Below are positions 20,738 to 32,830 of a stretch of DNA of 64,000 nucleotides, piece after piece. Made by a program: the position numbers and the translations under genes. The number at the start of each line of letters is the position of its first letter. The first letter of the stretch is position 1. Source of the stretch: JADKAV01 sp963769435 (GTDB lineage Bacteria; Actinomycetota; Actinomycetes; S36-B12; UBA10799). Below the pieces are notes generated by a model. It searched no databases. It had not been told where the DNA came from and saw only the letters and a program-made list of their open reading frames with translations. The stretch is taken from NCBI GenBank assembly GCA_963769435.1, contig CAVYLN010000001.1, forward strand, positions 992,001 through 1,056,000, written 5' to 3'.

Positions 20738-21608
20738 ATGCGCACTTCTCCGGGAGGGGACGACCTACAGATCCGGCCGCTGGAACGCTCGGGGTTGGAT
20801 CTCGTGATGCAGTGGGCCGCCGACGAGGGCTGGAACCCCGGCTCGTGCGACGCGGGACTGTTCTGGAACACCGACCCCGAGGGGTTCCTGGGCGTGGAGT
20901 CGGACGGCAGGCTCGTGGGTGCGGGGGCGATCATCGACTACGGGCGGGCGTTCGGCTTCATGGGGCTGTTCATCGTGACCCCGGAGCTACGCGGCCGAGG
21001 CGTCGGCCGCCGACTCTGGTACCACCGTCGGGACACCCTGCTCGCACGGTTGCAGCCCGGCGCCGCGATCGCACTGGACGGGGTCAAGGACATGGAGGGC
21101 TTCTACGCCGGCGGCGGTTTCCGTGCCACACACGACGAGGTCCGGATGTCGACCCGGGCGCCGCGCGCCGTCGGGGGTGGGGCCGAGCCGGTCACGGAAG
21201 TCGACGAATCGATTGCCGCGCTGGACGTCGCATGTTTCGGTGCGGCCAGGCCGGCGTTCCTCGGACCCTGGCTGACAGCGCCGGGCCACATCAGCCGCGC
21301 GGTGCGGCACGACGGGCGGATCGTGGGCTTCGGAACACTTCGGCCCTGCCAGTCGGGTTTCAAAGTGGGTCCGTTGTTCGCGGAGTCCGCCGACGTGGCC
21401 GACACCATCTTCAGATCCCTGTGCGCGGACCTGCCCGAGAGCGCCGAGGTGTTCGTCGACGTTCCCGAGGTCAATCGGGAAGCGATGAAGTGGATCGCGA
21501 CCCGGGGTGGCAACGGAGGTCTTCCGGTGCGCCCGGATGTACTACGGATCCCCGCCCGACACCGACTGGGCCAAGGTTTTCGGCATCACCACCTTGGAAC
21601 TGGGCTGA
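20738..21608 (+). CDS. GNAT N-acetyltransferase, double-domain (one +1 frameshift)
   Basis: A protein of about 289 residues with two GNAT-type halves. The first has IRPLERSGLDLVMQWAADEG and an acetyl-CoA loop, VTPELRGRGVGRRLWYHRR, matching R/QxxGxG/A. The second is degenerate (GFGTLRPCQSGFKVGPLFAE) and ends, after one extra base at about 21521 is skipped, with FRCARMYYGSPPDTDWAKVF and GITTLELG. That tail is usual for this acetyltransferase family, which supports reading the shift as an error. Start ATG at 20738 lies 5 nt after TACCCT. It is divergent from the sucrose-phosphate-synthase-like gene. The acetyl acceptor is unknown. Confidence 0.8.
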
Positions 21609-21764
21609 TCTCCCGGCGAAGGTTGTGAACATCACGTCACGGGGCGCACAGATGTTTGCACGCTTTGCCGAGAAGGCCCAGTTCGCCCGAACTGACCCCG
21701 CCGATCGCGCCCAAGCCTCCCGACAACCCGACGTGGATTGCTCAGCCGCACTACGCTTCCCGGG

Positions 21765-24411
<2,647 letters not shown>

Positions 24412-24421
24412 GAGGCACACC

Positions 24422-24784
24422 TCAGCCTGCGAGCCCGGTTCCCAGATACCACCCCGCGATCGCGGCCAGCAGACCCACGGCCATGCTGGCACCCACGTTG
24501 AGCAGGGCCACGGTTCCGGAACCGTCCTCGACCAACCGGACCGTCTCGAAGCCGAACGTGCTGAACGTGGTGAAGCCGCCGCAGAAGCCGGCACCGAGCA
24601 GCGCCACCCACTGCTGCGAGAGATCGGCGCCGAGGATCACCCCGAGCAGCAGGGACCCCGCCACGTTGATGGTGAAGGTGCCCCAGGGGAAGACGCTGTC
24701 ATGGCGCGACTGCACGGATCGGTCGAGCAGCCACCGGCTGGGCGCTCCGACCGCGGCGCCGAGCATGACCAGCGCGAGGATCAA
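24422..24784 (-). CDS. crcB: fluoride channel subunit FluC/CrcB
   Basis: A 120-residue four-helix membrane protein exporting fluoride as a dimer. Family marks: VGAPSRWLLDRSV, PWGTFTINVAGSLLLGV with the pore Asn, and GFCGGFTTFSTFGFE with the Phe-box. The TTG start at 24784 overlaps the DUF190 stop codon in TTGA, so it is translationally coupled; the first ATG lies inside helix 1 and would truncate it. Together with the second copy at 25116 it probably forms a heterodimer, as in other Gram-positives. It ends 10 bp from the convergent GH63-like gene. Confidence 0.9.
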   Translation of the reverse strand: MILALVMLGAAVGAPSRWLLDRSVQSRHDSVFPWGTFTINVAGSLLLGVILGADLSQQWVALLGAGFCGGFTTFSTFGFETVRLVEDGSGTVALLNVGASMAVGLLAAIAGWYLGTGLAG

Positions 24785-25119
24785 GGCTTCCCGCCGACGT
24801 ACTTGATGACCTGCACCGGATCCAGGATCACCAGACCCTGCCCGATCAGTTCGTCGAGTTCGGGCAGGAACGCCTCGACCCGGTCCTGGGTGTCGACGAT
24901 GACGATTGCCACCGGCAGATCCTCGCCCAGGCTGAGCAGGCGACTGGTGTGCACCCTGGAACTGGCACCGAAGCCCTCGATCCCGCGCATCACACTGGCA
25001 CCGGCCAGTCCAGCCGCGTGCGCGCGGTGGACGACTTCGGTGTAGACCGGGCGATGGTGCCACTGGTCGCTCTCCCCCACGAAGATCGTCAGCCGCATCG
25101 CCGACCCCTCGAGTTTCAT
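24781..25119 (-). CDS. DUF190 domain protein (PII-like fold)
   Basis: A 112-residue protein of the DUF190 family, which has a ferredoxin/PII-like fold. It shows AMRLTIFVGESDQWHHRPVY near the start, VHRAHAAGLAGASVMRGIEG, SSRVHTSRLLSLGEDLPV and IVDTQDRVEAFLPELDELI. The family is often encoded beside CrcB, and here it sits between two crcB genes with 4-nt stop/start overlaps on both sides (ATGA upstream, TTGA downstream). A regulatory or gating role in fluoride export is an inference from that context only. A purine-rich GGAGAAGAG precedes the ATG. Confidence 0.9.
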   Translation of the reverse strand: MKLEGSAMRLTIFVGESDQWHHRPVYTEVVHRAHAAGLAGASVMRGIEGFGASSRVHTSRLLSLGEDLPVAIVIVDTQDRVEAFLPELDELIGQGLVILDPVQVIKYVGGKP

Positions 25120-25595
25120 GATCTCTTCTCCCTCACCGCATCTGCGGACAGCGCACGTGCCAGAACGATCCCGAGCCACACCGCCACGACCCCGACGGCG
25201 ACACTGGCGAACATGTAGACGATCCCGATCGGGGCGTGACCGTCCATCAGCAGTTGCCGCGCCTGGGACGTGTACGCCGAGTAGGTCGTGAAGCCGCCCA
25301 TCACCCCGACCGCGAGGAAGGGCCGCAGGTACCGGCGGGGCGACCACACGTCGAGCAGGTAGACCATCAGTGCCCCGAGCAGGAAGCAGCCCAGCACGTT
25401 CTCCACGAAGGTCGACCATGGGAACAGGGACTCCGGCACCACCACGTCGAGCAGGTGCCTGCCCGCCCCGCCGATCGCGCCTCCGGCCGCGATCGCGAGC
25501 AGTAGATCCCACGTGCGCTCTCGCGCGACCGGGGTGTCGACATCGAACGGGGACAGGTCCGGGTCGACCGGGAGATCCGGCTCTGCGTCTGCCAT
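25116..25595 (-). CDS. crcB: fluoride channel subunit FluC/CrcB, second copy with acidic N-terminal tail
   Basis: A 159-residue FluC subunit. It starts with a 30-residue acidic, Pro-rich tail (ADAEPDLPVDPDLSPFDVD) not found in the other copy. The core then shows GGAIGGAGRHLLDVVV, PWSTFVENVLGCFLLGALMV and VGVMGGFTTYSAYTSQ. The tail may fix its orientation. Start ATG at 25595 has GGGAGG 5 nt upstream. TAGCCT about 30 nt upstream is a likely -10. I looked for a fluoride riboswitch in the 130 bp upstream and did not recognise one. It is the first gene of the crcB-DUF190-crcB operon. Confidence 0.9.
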   Translation of the reverse strand: MADAEPDLPVDPDLSPFDVDTPVARERTWDLLLAIAAGGAIGGAGRHLLDVVVPESLFPWSTFVENVLGCFLLGALMVYLLDVWSPRRYLRPFLAVGVMGGFTTYSAYTSQARQLLMDGHAPIGIVYMFASVAVGVVAVWLGIVLARALSADAVREKRS

Positions 25596-25724
25596 CAAGG
25601 CCTCCCTTCGTGCCCGAGGCTAGTGGCCCGAGGCGAGCCGTTGTAGGCGGTGGTGATCGGATCGTGACCTGCCTCACCCGAAGGTGGTGTTGATCCGCCA
25701 CGGGTCTCGGGAGACCATGGAGGG

Positions 25725-26459
25725 GTGATCGATGCCCTGGCCGCCGCAGTCTTCCTGCTTCCGAGTGAGGAATCGCCTGCCCCGACCCCGACCCCGACCG
25801 CCACGACACAACCGGTTTCGAAGAAGCAGGCTGTCAAGAAGGCACCGCCGATGAAGCAGGTCTACGCGGGCAAGGCCAAGATCCGCAAGGGCATGCAGGG
25901 CAAGTCCGTCCGGCGTATCCAGGAGCAGCTCAACGGCATCGGCAAACCGGCCCCCACGAACGGGGTGTTCGACAAAGCGACGGTCAAGGCCTACAAGTCG
26001 TATCAGGACAAGTTCGGCTACTGGCCCACCGGCAACGTCTCGCAGAAGCAGTCGCTGAAACTCAAGAAGCTCTACGGGAAAGGCAAACTGCCCCCGATCT
26101 GCAAGCGCGGCAAGGTCCTGTGCATCGACAAGACGCAGCTGGTCCTGCGGCTCATGGTCAAGGGTGACCAGAAGCTCGTGACTGACGTGCGTTTCGGCGC
26201 CGAGCAGACCCCGACCCGTAACGGCAAGCACCGCGTGCACTCGAAGATCCGGTACCTCATCAGCGATCTGGCCGGGACCCCGATGCCCTACTCGGTCTTC
26301 TTCAGTGGCGGTCAGGCGGTGCACTACTCGCCGGGATTCCACCGTGATGGCTACAACGGGGCCTCACTGGGTTGCGTGAACGTCCGGGTCCTCAAGGATG
26401 CGCGCGAGATCTACCAGCGGACCTCGGTGGGCACCACCGTTTACGTCTACCGCTCCTAG
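25725..26459 (+). CDS. L,D-transpeptidase (YkuD) with peptidoglycan-binding domain
   Basis: A 244-residue protein. A short hydrophobic N-terminus (DALAAAVFLL) and a Pro/Thr-rich segment (PAPTPTPTATTQP) suggest export. A peptidoglycan-binding domain follows (GMQGKSVRRIQEQLNGIG, GVFDKATVKAYKSYQDKFG). The YkuD domain has a catalytic block reading SLGCVNVRVL instead of the usual SHGCxN/xR; the Cys is kept and the His just before it is Leu. It would form 3-3 crosslinks or attach proteins to peptidoglycan. The real start may lie upstream because the hydrophobic segment is short for a signal peptide; GTG 25725 is the best in-frame start with GGAGG before it. Confidence 0.85.
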   Translation: MIDALAAAVFLLPSEESPAPTPTPTATTQPVSKKQAVKKAPPMKQVYAGKAKIRKGMQGKSVRRIQEQLNGIGKPAPTNGVFDKATVKAYKSYQDKFGYWPTGNVSQKQSLKLKKLYGKGKLPPICKRGKVLCIDKTQLVLRLMVKGDQKLVTDVRFGAEQTPTRNGKHRVHSKIRYLISDLAGTPMPYSVFFSGGQAVHYSPGFHRDGYNGASLGCVNVRVLKDAREIYQRTSVGTTVYVYRS

Positions 26460-26508
26460 CCAGCGCGTCCGGCCGGTGGTGAGCCGGCCGCCGCGCCCAC
26501 CATGAACA

Positions 26509-27972
26509 ATGGGTCTGGTGCGACGGTGGAACCTGCTGGTGGACCTTGGCCTGGTCCTCGTCTGTGCGCTGGCCGCCGCGCTGTTGGAGCAGGATGCGAA
26601 CTGGGATCAGTTGCAGTACCACTACTGGTATCCCTGGCAGTTGTTCCACGGCGGGTTCTCCGATCCGGACCTCTACGGTGGGCGGTTCCAGAACCCCTTG
26701 CCGCAGGTCCCGTTCTACCTGCTGGCCTCGACCCTCCCGCCCCAGATCGCACAGGCCCTGTTGGGCGGGCTCGCCGGGACCGCCGCGGTCGTGGCCCGCC
26801 GGATCGCGCTACGAGTGCTTCCGTACTCCGGCGGAACGCAGATCGTGGCGAGCCTGGCCGCCGCCGTCCTCGCGGTGGTTGGCGCCGGCTTCCGCAGCGA
26901 ACTGGGCACCAGCTACTCCGACGTGCTGCTGACTGTGCTGCTGCTCGGAGCCCTACTGCTCGTCATGCGGTCAAGGCCCTGGCCCGCGCTGTGGGCCGGG
27001 GTGCTGGCGGGGGCCTCGGTGGGACTGAAATACACCAGTGCCCCCTTCGCGATCGCCGTGCTGGTCGCACTGTGGGTGCTCCCCGGAGACCGGCTCAAAC
27101 GCACCGGCCTGTGGGTCGGGGGTGCTGTGCTCGGGTGGTTCGTGACCGGTGCCGCGTGGGCGTGGAACCTGTGGCGCACCTACGACAGCCCGACTTTCCC
27201 GTTCTGGAACACCGTCTTCGGCAGTCCGTGGTACCCGACGGCCAACCTGACCGACCAGCGCTACGGCGTGGAAGGGATCGGGCAGTGGCTCTCGTGGCCG
27301 TGGACGATGGCGACCGGCTCCGCCAGAGTGCTCGACCTCCCGGTGCGGGACCCGCGGTGGCTGCTCCTGGTGCTCGCGGTGGTCCTGATCGCAGTGGGCT
27401 GGCGCCGCTTCCCGAACCCCGGCAGGGCCGTCCTCGCGTTCACGTTGGTCGGACTGGTGTTGTGGCTGGCCGTGTTCGGCGTGATCCGGTACGCGATCCC
27501 AGCCGAGATGACCGCAGCGGTACTGGTGGTCTGTGCGCTCGCTCTGTGGCTCAGCCCGCGGGCCGCGATCGCGCTGTCGTTGGTTCTGGCGGTGGCGGCC
27601 GGTCTGCTCACGCGATCCGCACAGAGCCGCAGGGTGGAGTTCGCGCACAGTTGGTACGAGGTCGAACCAGGAGCTTTCGCGGCGATCAGGCCCGGGGATG
27701 CCGTCCTCGTCGACGGCCAGTATCCGAGTACGTTCCTGCTCCCCGGCGCACTGCCGCCCGGCGTGCCGGTGTACGTCGTCCAGAAGGACTTCACGGGCAC
27801 GCCCATGCTCGGGTGGCTCGAGCAGGAACTGGCGGCGGCAGGACGGGTGTGGGTCGTGACCGGGCGCCCGCCGTCGCAGGTCGATCCGGCGCTCGGGACC
27901 ATCGACTACGAGGACTGCACGAGGATCAGGAGCAATGTGGTGGATCGATGGCTCTGTCCGGTGAGACTGTGA
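26509..27972 (+). CDS. polytopic membrane protein, possibly GT-C-fold glycosyltransferase
   Basis: A 487-residue protein with about ten hydrophobic segments. The first loop carries DANWDQLQYHYWYPW, with the acidic residue after membrane helix 1 that GT-C (Dol-P-sugar dependent) glycosyltransferases use. The C-terminal 100 residues are soluble (SFAAIRPGDAVLVDGQYPS and IDYEDCTRIRSNVVDRW) and probably face outside. I cannot assign a donor or acceptor. It overlaps the start of the Sua5 gene and is probably cotranscribed with it. Start ATG 26509 is preceded by no clear Shine-Dalgarno. Confidence 0.75.
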   Translation: MGLVRRWNLLVDLGLVLVCALAAALLEQDANWDQLQYHYWYPWQLFHGGFSDPDLYGGRFQNPLPQVPFYLLASTLPPQIAQALLGGLAGTAAVVARRIALRVLPYSGGTQIVASLAAAVLAVVGAGFRSELGTSYSDVLLTVLLLGALLLVMRSRPWPALWAGVLAGASVGLKYTSAPFAIAVLVALWVLPGDRLKRTGLWVGGAVLGWFVTGAAWAWNLWRTYDSPTFPFWNTVFGSPWYPTANLTDQRYGVEGIGQWLSWPWTMATGSARVLDLPVRDPRWLLLVLAVVLIAVGWRRFPNPGRAVLAFTLVGLVLWLAVFGVIRYAIPAEMTAAVLVVCALALWLSPRAAIALSLVLAVAAGLLTRSAQSRRVEFAHSWYEVEPGAFAAIRPGDAVLVDGQYPSTFLLPGALPPGVPVYVVQKDFTGTPMLGWLEQELAAAGRVWVVTGRPPSQVDPALGTIDYEDCTRIRSNVVDRWLCPVRL

Positions 27973-28922
27973 TCACGGCGTGGCACGACGGACACGTCGT
28001 CGACGCCGCCATCGCCGCCGGGGCGCACGCCCTCGCCCATCACCACGTGGTCGGGATGCCCACCGAGACGGTCTACGGCCTGGCCGCCAGCGCCACTGAC
28101 TCCGCGGCGGTGAGCCGGGTGTTCGCGATCAAGGGCCGGCCCGCGGACCATCCGGTGATCGTGCACGTCCGGGGAGCCGACGCCCTCGGGGAATGGGCCC
28201 GCGAAGTTCCTGGCTACGCCCGCGATCTCGCCGTTGCGCTGTGGCCCGGGCCGCTCACCCTGGTGGTGCCGGCTGCCGATCGGGTGCCTCGCTTCGTGAC
28301 CGGCGGTCAGGACACGGTCGGACTGAGGTGTCCGGCACATCCGGTCGCACTGGCACTCATCGATCGAGCGGGGCCCGTGGCCGCACCGAGTGCGAACCGC
28401 TTCGGTCAGGTCTCCCCCACCAGCGCCGCTGACGTGGTCGCGGACATCGGCCACCTGCTGAGCCCGGAGGACCTGGTGCTCGACGGTGGCCCCTGCCCGG
28501 TCGGTGTGGAGTCGACGATCCTCGACTGCACCGGAGACCGCCCACGAGTGCTGCGCTGGGGGGCGGTGGAACCCGCTGAGATCCGGGAGGTTGCCGGGGT
28601 GGCGGTGAGCGCGGAGACCTCCACCGTGCGCGCTCCCGGCGGGTTGGCCTCGCACTACGCACCTCGGGCCCGGGTCCGGCTCGGCGCCGACCCTCGACCG
28701 GGCGAGGCTTTTCTGGCACTCGCCTGCGAGCCGACCCCTGCCGAGGCCGTGCGCCTGGCCTCCCCGGCCACCACCCGCGACTACGCGGCGGTGCTCTACC
28801 GGGCATTGCGCGACGCCGATGCGCGAGGACTCGGATCGGTTTGCGCAAAGCCCCCCGATGACGGCAGTGCGTTGAGCACTGCGATCCACGACCGCCTCTC
28901 CCGGGCCGCGGCCTCCCGGTAG
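27948..28922 (+). CDS. L-threonylcarbamoyladenylate synthase (Sua5/YrdC)
   Basis: A 324-residue enzyme making the activated intermediate for t6A modification of tRNAs. The YrdC core shows VGMPTETVYGLAASA, FAIKGRPADHPVIVHV, and APSANRFGQVSPTSAADV, plus the late motif GVESTILDC. A C-terminal Sua5 domain follows after APGGLASHYAPRARV. Two starts are possible: ATG 27948 or GTG 27969, the second giving a 4-nt overlap with the upstream stop. Both are inside the end of the previous gene. Function is essential in most bacteria. Confidence 0.93.
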   Translation: MALSGETVITAWHDGHVVDAAIAAGAHALAHHHVVGMPTETVYGLAASATDSAAVSRVFAIKGRPADHPVIVHVRGADALGEWAREVPGYARDLAVALWPGPLTLVVPAADRVPRFVTGGQDTVGLRCPAHPVALALIDRAGPVAAPSANRFGQVSPTSAADVVADIGHLLSPEDLVLDGGPCPVGVESTILDCTGDRPRVLRWGAVEPAEIREVAGVAVSAETSTVRAPGGLASHYAPRARVRLGADPRPGEAFLALACEPTPAEAVRLASPATTRDYAAVLYRALRDADARGLGSVCAKPPDDGSALSTAIHDRLSRAAASR

Positions 28923-29004
28923 CGCCTGGCTGGTCGCGGAGTCCCCGTTAGCGCCAGGTTCCCGAAGTCGACGACGGCACATGCTTTCGCGGCAGACTGT
29001 GGGC

Positions 29005-29979
29005 ATGCGCGCTGTGACCATGACCGCCGTCAACGAGATCGCCGCGGGTGAGCGACCGGATCCCGAACCCGGCCCGGACGAGGTGCTGATCCGGGTGACG
29101 GCATCGGCGGTGTGCCGGACGGACCTGCAGATCCTGCGTGGGGACCTCCCCAGTCACCGGCTCCCGCTGATCCCCGGCCATCAGGTGGTCGGGGAGGTCC
29201 TGACCGCGGGTCCACTGCAGGGCCAGCGGGTCGGCCTGGTCTGGCTGGCCCACGCGTGCGGCGTGTGCCGCTTCTGCCGGGAGGGCCGCGAGAACCTCTG
29301 TCTCAATGCCGAGTTCACCGGCTGGGACCGTGACGGCGGCTACGCGGAACTGGTGACGGCGCACAAGGACTTCGTGCACCCGCTCCCGGACGGTGACGCG
29401 GTGGCCCTGGCACCGTTGCTGTGTGGCGGCGTGATCGGGTTCCGCAGCCTGCGCGTGGCCGGCATCGGCCCGCATTCGGCCGGGGCCAGGCTGGGACTGT
29501 ACGGCTTCGGCGCCTCGGCCACCATCGCCATCCAGGTGGCCAGATACTGGGGCTGCGAGGTGTACGTCGTGACCCGGTCGCAGGACGAGGTTGGGCGCGC
29601 ACGCGAACTCGGGGCGGCGTGGGCGGGCACGTACGAACAGGACCTCCCCGCCGCGCTGGACGCCGCAGTCACCTTCGCACCGAGCGGCGACGTGGTCGTC
29701 GCCGCGCTGAAGGCCCTCGACCGCGGCGGCACGGTGGCCATCAACGCCATCCATCTCGACCGGATACCCCAGATCGACTACGACGACCTGTGGTGGGAAC
29801 GCAGCCTGCGATCGGTGGCGAACGTGACCCGCGAGGATGTTCGCGACTTCCTCGCGGTCGTGGGGCCGGCGGAGGTCCGAGCCCAATACGAGGTGCTGCC
29901 CCTCGACCAAGCCCCACGAGCCCTGGAACGGGTTGAGTCGGGCGACGTGCGGGGCGCGTTCGTACTCGCCGAGCACTAG
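29005..29979 (+). CDS. zinc-dependent alcohol dehydrogenase
   Basis: A 324-residue medium-chain dehydrogenase. The catalytic zinc ligands lie in ASAVCRTDL and IPGHQVVGEV, the structural zinc cysteines in CGVCRFCREGRENLC, and the Rossmann loop is LGLYGFGASATIAIQ. It oxidises alcohols or reduces aldehydes with NAD(P); the substrate is unknown, though the related adhA-like actinobacterial enzymes act on simple alcohols. ATG 29005 (MRAVTMTAVNE) is preferred to an ATG 24 nt upstream because the family begins there. CAGACT 6 nt before it gives a leaderless fit. Its stop codon TAG forms part of the -10 of the next gene. Confidence 0.9.
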   Translation: MRAVTMTAVNEIAAGERPDPEPGPDEVLIRVTASAVCRTDLQILRGDLPSHRLPLIPGHQVVGEVLTAGPLQGQRVGLVWLAHACGVCRFCREGRENLCLNAEFTGWDRDGGYAELVTAHKDFVHPLPDGDAVALAPLLCGGVIGFRSLRVAGIGPHSAGARLGLYGFGASATIAIQVARYWGCEVYVVTRSQDEVGRARELGAAWAGTYEQDLPAALDAAVTFAPSGDVVVAALKALDRGGTVAINAIHLDRIPQIDYDDLWWERSLRSVANVTREDVRDFLAVVGPAEVRAQYEVLPLDQAPRALERVESGDVRGAFVLAEH

Positions 29980-29989
29980 GGTCGGGCCC

Positions 29990-32237
29990 ATGCTGTCGCG
30001 CGCCCGAGCCAGCCTTCTCACGCGCGACACCAATCGGCGAGCACTGCGTCGGGGCGTGCGGGTTGCCCTGGTGGTTCCCCTCACGCTGGCTGCCCTCACT
30101 CAACTCCCCTGGATCTCGCAAGGGGCGCTGTTCGGCGTCTTCTCGTGCCTGGCACTTCTGGTGTTCGCCGATTTCGGAGGCGACCTTCCCAGGCGGGCCA
30201 CGTCGTACCTGACGACGACGGCCGCTGGGGTACCGCTGGTGCTGATCGGGGCCTATGCCGGCCAGGCCCTGTGGTCGTCGGTCCTGATGATGGCCGTGGT
30301 GGCCATGATCGTGGGGATTCTGGGAGTGTTGCGAGGACCTGTCACCTCGGCCCAATCCGCGCTACTGCTCGGAACGGTCATCACATTGACGGCGTCCTCT
30401 CCCGAACTGGCGCTGCCCGACGCGGTGGCCTGGATCGCCGGCGGCCTCATCGCAACGGCGGCTGCAACGCTACTGTGGCCCGCCCGGCCCTCTCGCCCCA
30501 TCCGGCGACACATCGCGGAAACCCTCGATGCGGTCGCGGACGCGGTATCCGCGCGATGGGGTCCCGATGCTGACCCGGGTGACTTGGCCTCGGCACGCCG
30601 ACACCTCAACGAGTGCGTGGACAACCTCCACTCCATCTACGACGGCGACCTCGCCCGGCCCAGCGGCCTCACGTCCTCGGAACGCGCAATGGCCGAACTC
30701 GTCGACGAGATCACTCGACTGCGGTACATGCAGAAATGGGAGGATCTCGCCGAACACAAGGACCAGCGCCTGCGCGCACTCGCCGAGCATCTGGCCGAGG
30801 TTTCGATCGCGGGACTGGGCAGTTGCTCCAGTCGGTTGCGCGGCGAGAAGGGGCGGCTGTCCTCACGACCGCTGATGGAGGCGCGCCAGCAGAATCTGAC
30901 CGACGTCAGCGACTGGCTGGGCGACGACCTCGATCCTCCACAGGCGTCCTCCAAGCGACAGCAGATCGACGACATGTTCCCGTTGCGGATCACGAATCTC
31001 GTCACGTCACGGATCATCGACCAGACGATCGCCCTGAAGCCCGAACCAGCCGACGAGCCCTCTGACACCGTTGGGGACTCACTGGAGTTGGCGACCGCTC
31101 CCCCCACCCGTCCGCCGGGCAAGCGCCAGCGCCTGCGCGCCCACCTGTCCTGGGACTCACCGTGGTTCCGCAACGCGCTGCGCTCCGCGGTCGCACTGTC
31201 CCTGAGCATCGCGGTCGCGAAGATCGGTGAATCTCGAGCACCCGTTCTGGATCGTGCTCGGAACCTTGAGCGCCTTGCGTTTCGATGCGCTGGGCACGGG
31301 GCGCACGGCGCGGCAGGCCCTTGTCGGTACGACCGCCGGTGTCGTGATCGGAGCAGCGCTGATCTGGGTCTTCGGAGCCAACCCGGTGGTCTGGTGGACC
31401 ATCTTCCCTGTGACGCTGTTCCTCGCCGCCTACACGCCGGGGACATTCTCGCTAGCCGTCGGACAGGCAGCATTCAGCCTGGTGGTCATCGTGATGTTCT
31501 CCATCATCAGTCCGGCCCGGCTCGACACGGCCACGGCCCGACTCGTCGACGTCGCGTTGGGCCTGGCGATCAGCCTCATCGTGAGCGTTCTCCTGTGGCC
31601 GCGCGGAGTGGTCCAGACCCTCAATCGGCGCTTCGCCGACGCGATGACCGCAGCCTGCGATTTCTACGTCGCGTCGGTGGACTGGATGGCCGGCGGTGCC
31701 ATCGACCGCCGACTGCTCGCAGGGTTCCGCCAGCGCAGTTTCGAGGCGCGCGACCGGGCGACCGAGGCCTTGGACCTGTCCATCGCACAGCGACCGCCGG
31801 AGGCCGTCGAGCTCGCCCGCTGGACGATGTTCTCCAACACTGTCGCCCACGTGGACTTCTCGGCCCGGCTCACCGGCCCGGCGGTGGCCCTGGTGGCCGC
31901 ACGCGGATCGCAGAAGCCGGTCCCGGATCCCCTCGTCGGACCCTTGCTCGCCGGGGCGAACAACGTGCGTGAACAGTTGCTGGATGTCACGCAACGCTGG
32001 TGCGCGAGTCAGTTGACCGGCCACCCGCGGACCACCGTCCGGGAGGCCGAGATGGCCGACTTCCAGTTGTCCGACGCCGTAGCCAACCAGCGTCAGACCA
32101 TCGACGCCTTCCTGGCGGGCCCCCGGGACTGGACCGGCTCGGGTAGCGATCCCCGTCCCGTGATCATCACGTGGCTCACGGACTGGTCGGCAATGCTTGA
32201 TCGCGGGTCGCAGGTGCTCGCGAGGTCCATCGACTGA
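29990..32237 (+). CDS. FUSC family membrane protein (one +1 frameshift)
   Basis: After correction a 748-residue protein with two halves, each having several membrane helices followed by a long cytoplasmic helical part. The first half starts at RGVRVALVVPLTLAALTQ and the second at FRNALRSAVALSLSIAVAKI, then PFWIVLGTLSALRFDALG. This duplicated layout is that of fusaric-acid-resistance/aromatic-acid-exporter-like proteins; the substrate is unknown. An extra G at 31226-31227 breaks the frame inside the second membrane part; skipping it gives AKIVNLEHPFWIVLG. ATG 29990 lies 7 nt after TAGGGT, whose TAG is the previous gene's stop codon. It ends 18 bp from the convergent YdeI gene. Confidence 0.85.
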
Positions 32238-32255
32238 TTCCCCGGGCCGGGCGCC

Positions 32256-32828
32256 TCAGAAGACCGACTCGCCGTTCGCCGCGGCCTCGACCACCTTGTC
32301 GATCCGGGCGGACCGGGTCTGGGCACGCTTCGCCGACTTGATCCAATACAGGGCCTGCTTGCGACGACTTGCCGGGATTCCTTCGAACGCGGGGAGCAGG
32401 TCCCCCAGTGCCTGCGCCAGATCCTCCGGCACGATCATGGCGTCCACGTCATCGAGGAACGTGAACATCCCGTTGGCCTTCGCGGTCTCGACCGCCGCGA
32501 TCCCCGCCGGCTGCATGAGCCCTGCCGCCTCGAGTCTCTCGAGGCGGCGCTTGTTCAGTGCGGACCAGATGCTGCCGGGTCGCCGGGGTGTCAGGCGCAG
32601 ACCGCTGCGTTCGTCGTCGAACACCTGGATCGTGGAGTCGATCCAGCCGAAGATCAGACATTCCTCGACGATGTCGTCGTAGCGGATCGCAGGCCGGCCG
32701 GTCACCGACCGCCACTGGACGAGCCAGAAGCCGGCGTGCTCGGTGTGGTTCTCGGCGAGCCATGCGTGTAACTGCTCCCGGGTCTCGAACGGGATCCGGG
32801 GCAGTGGTTCTCGCTCGACGATCGGCAC
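32256..32828 (-). CDS. YdeI/OmpD-associated family protein
   Basis: A 190-residue soluble protein of the YdeI family. It shows FETREQLHAWLAENHTEHAG, DDIVEECLIFGWIDSTIQ, RLTPRRPGSIWSALNKRR and a C-terminal lysine-rich segment, RKQALYWIKSAKRAQTRSAR. Members are small cytoplasmic proteins linked to stress and antimicrobial-peptide tolerance in some bacteria, but the biochemical role is not established. The GTG start at 32828 is 2 bp after the stop of the DNA-binding gene upstream, so the two form an operon. Confidence 0.85.
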   Translation of the reverse strand: MPIVEREPLPRIPFETREQLHAWLAENHTEHAGFWLVQWRSVTGRPAIRYDDIVEECLIFGWIDSTIQVFDDERSGLRLTPRRPGSIWSALNKRRLERLEAAGLMQPAGIAAVETAKANGMFTFLDDVDAMIVPEDLAQALGDLLPAFEGIPASRRKQALYWIKSAKRAQTRSARIDKVVEAAANGESVF

Positions 32829-32830
32829 GA

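Noticed and set aside
21609..21764. Possible small gene or RNA before the GH63-like gene
   Set aside because: No start with Shine-Dalgarno, no stable hairpin and no family pattern were found in these 156 bp.
24781..25119. DUF190 protein as a nitrogen PII regulator
   Set aside because: The fold is PII-like, but the T-loop signature of GlnB/GlnK is absent and the context is fluoride channels.
25596..25724. Fluoride riboswitch upstream of the crcB operon
   Set aside because: I could not find the conserved pseudoknot arms of that class on the minus strand; only a -10 and a Shine-Dalgarno are clear.
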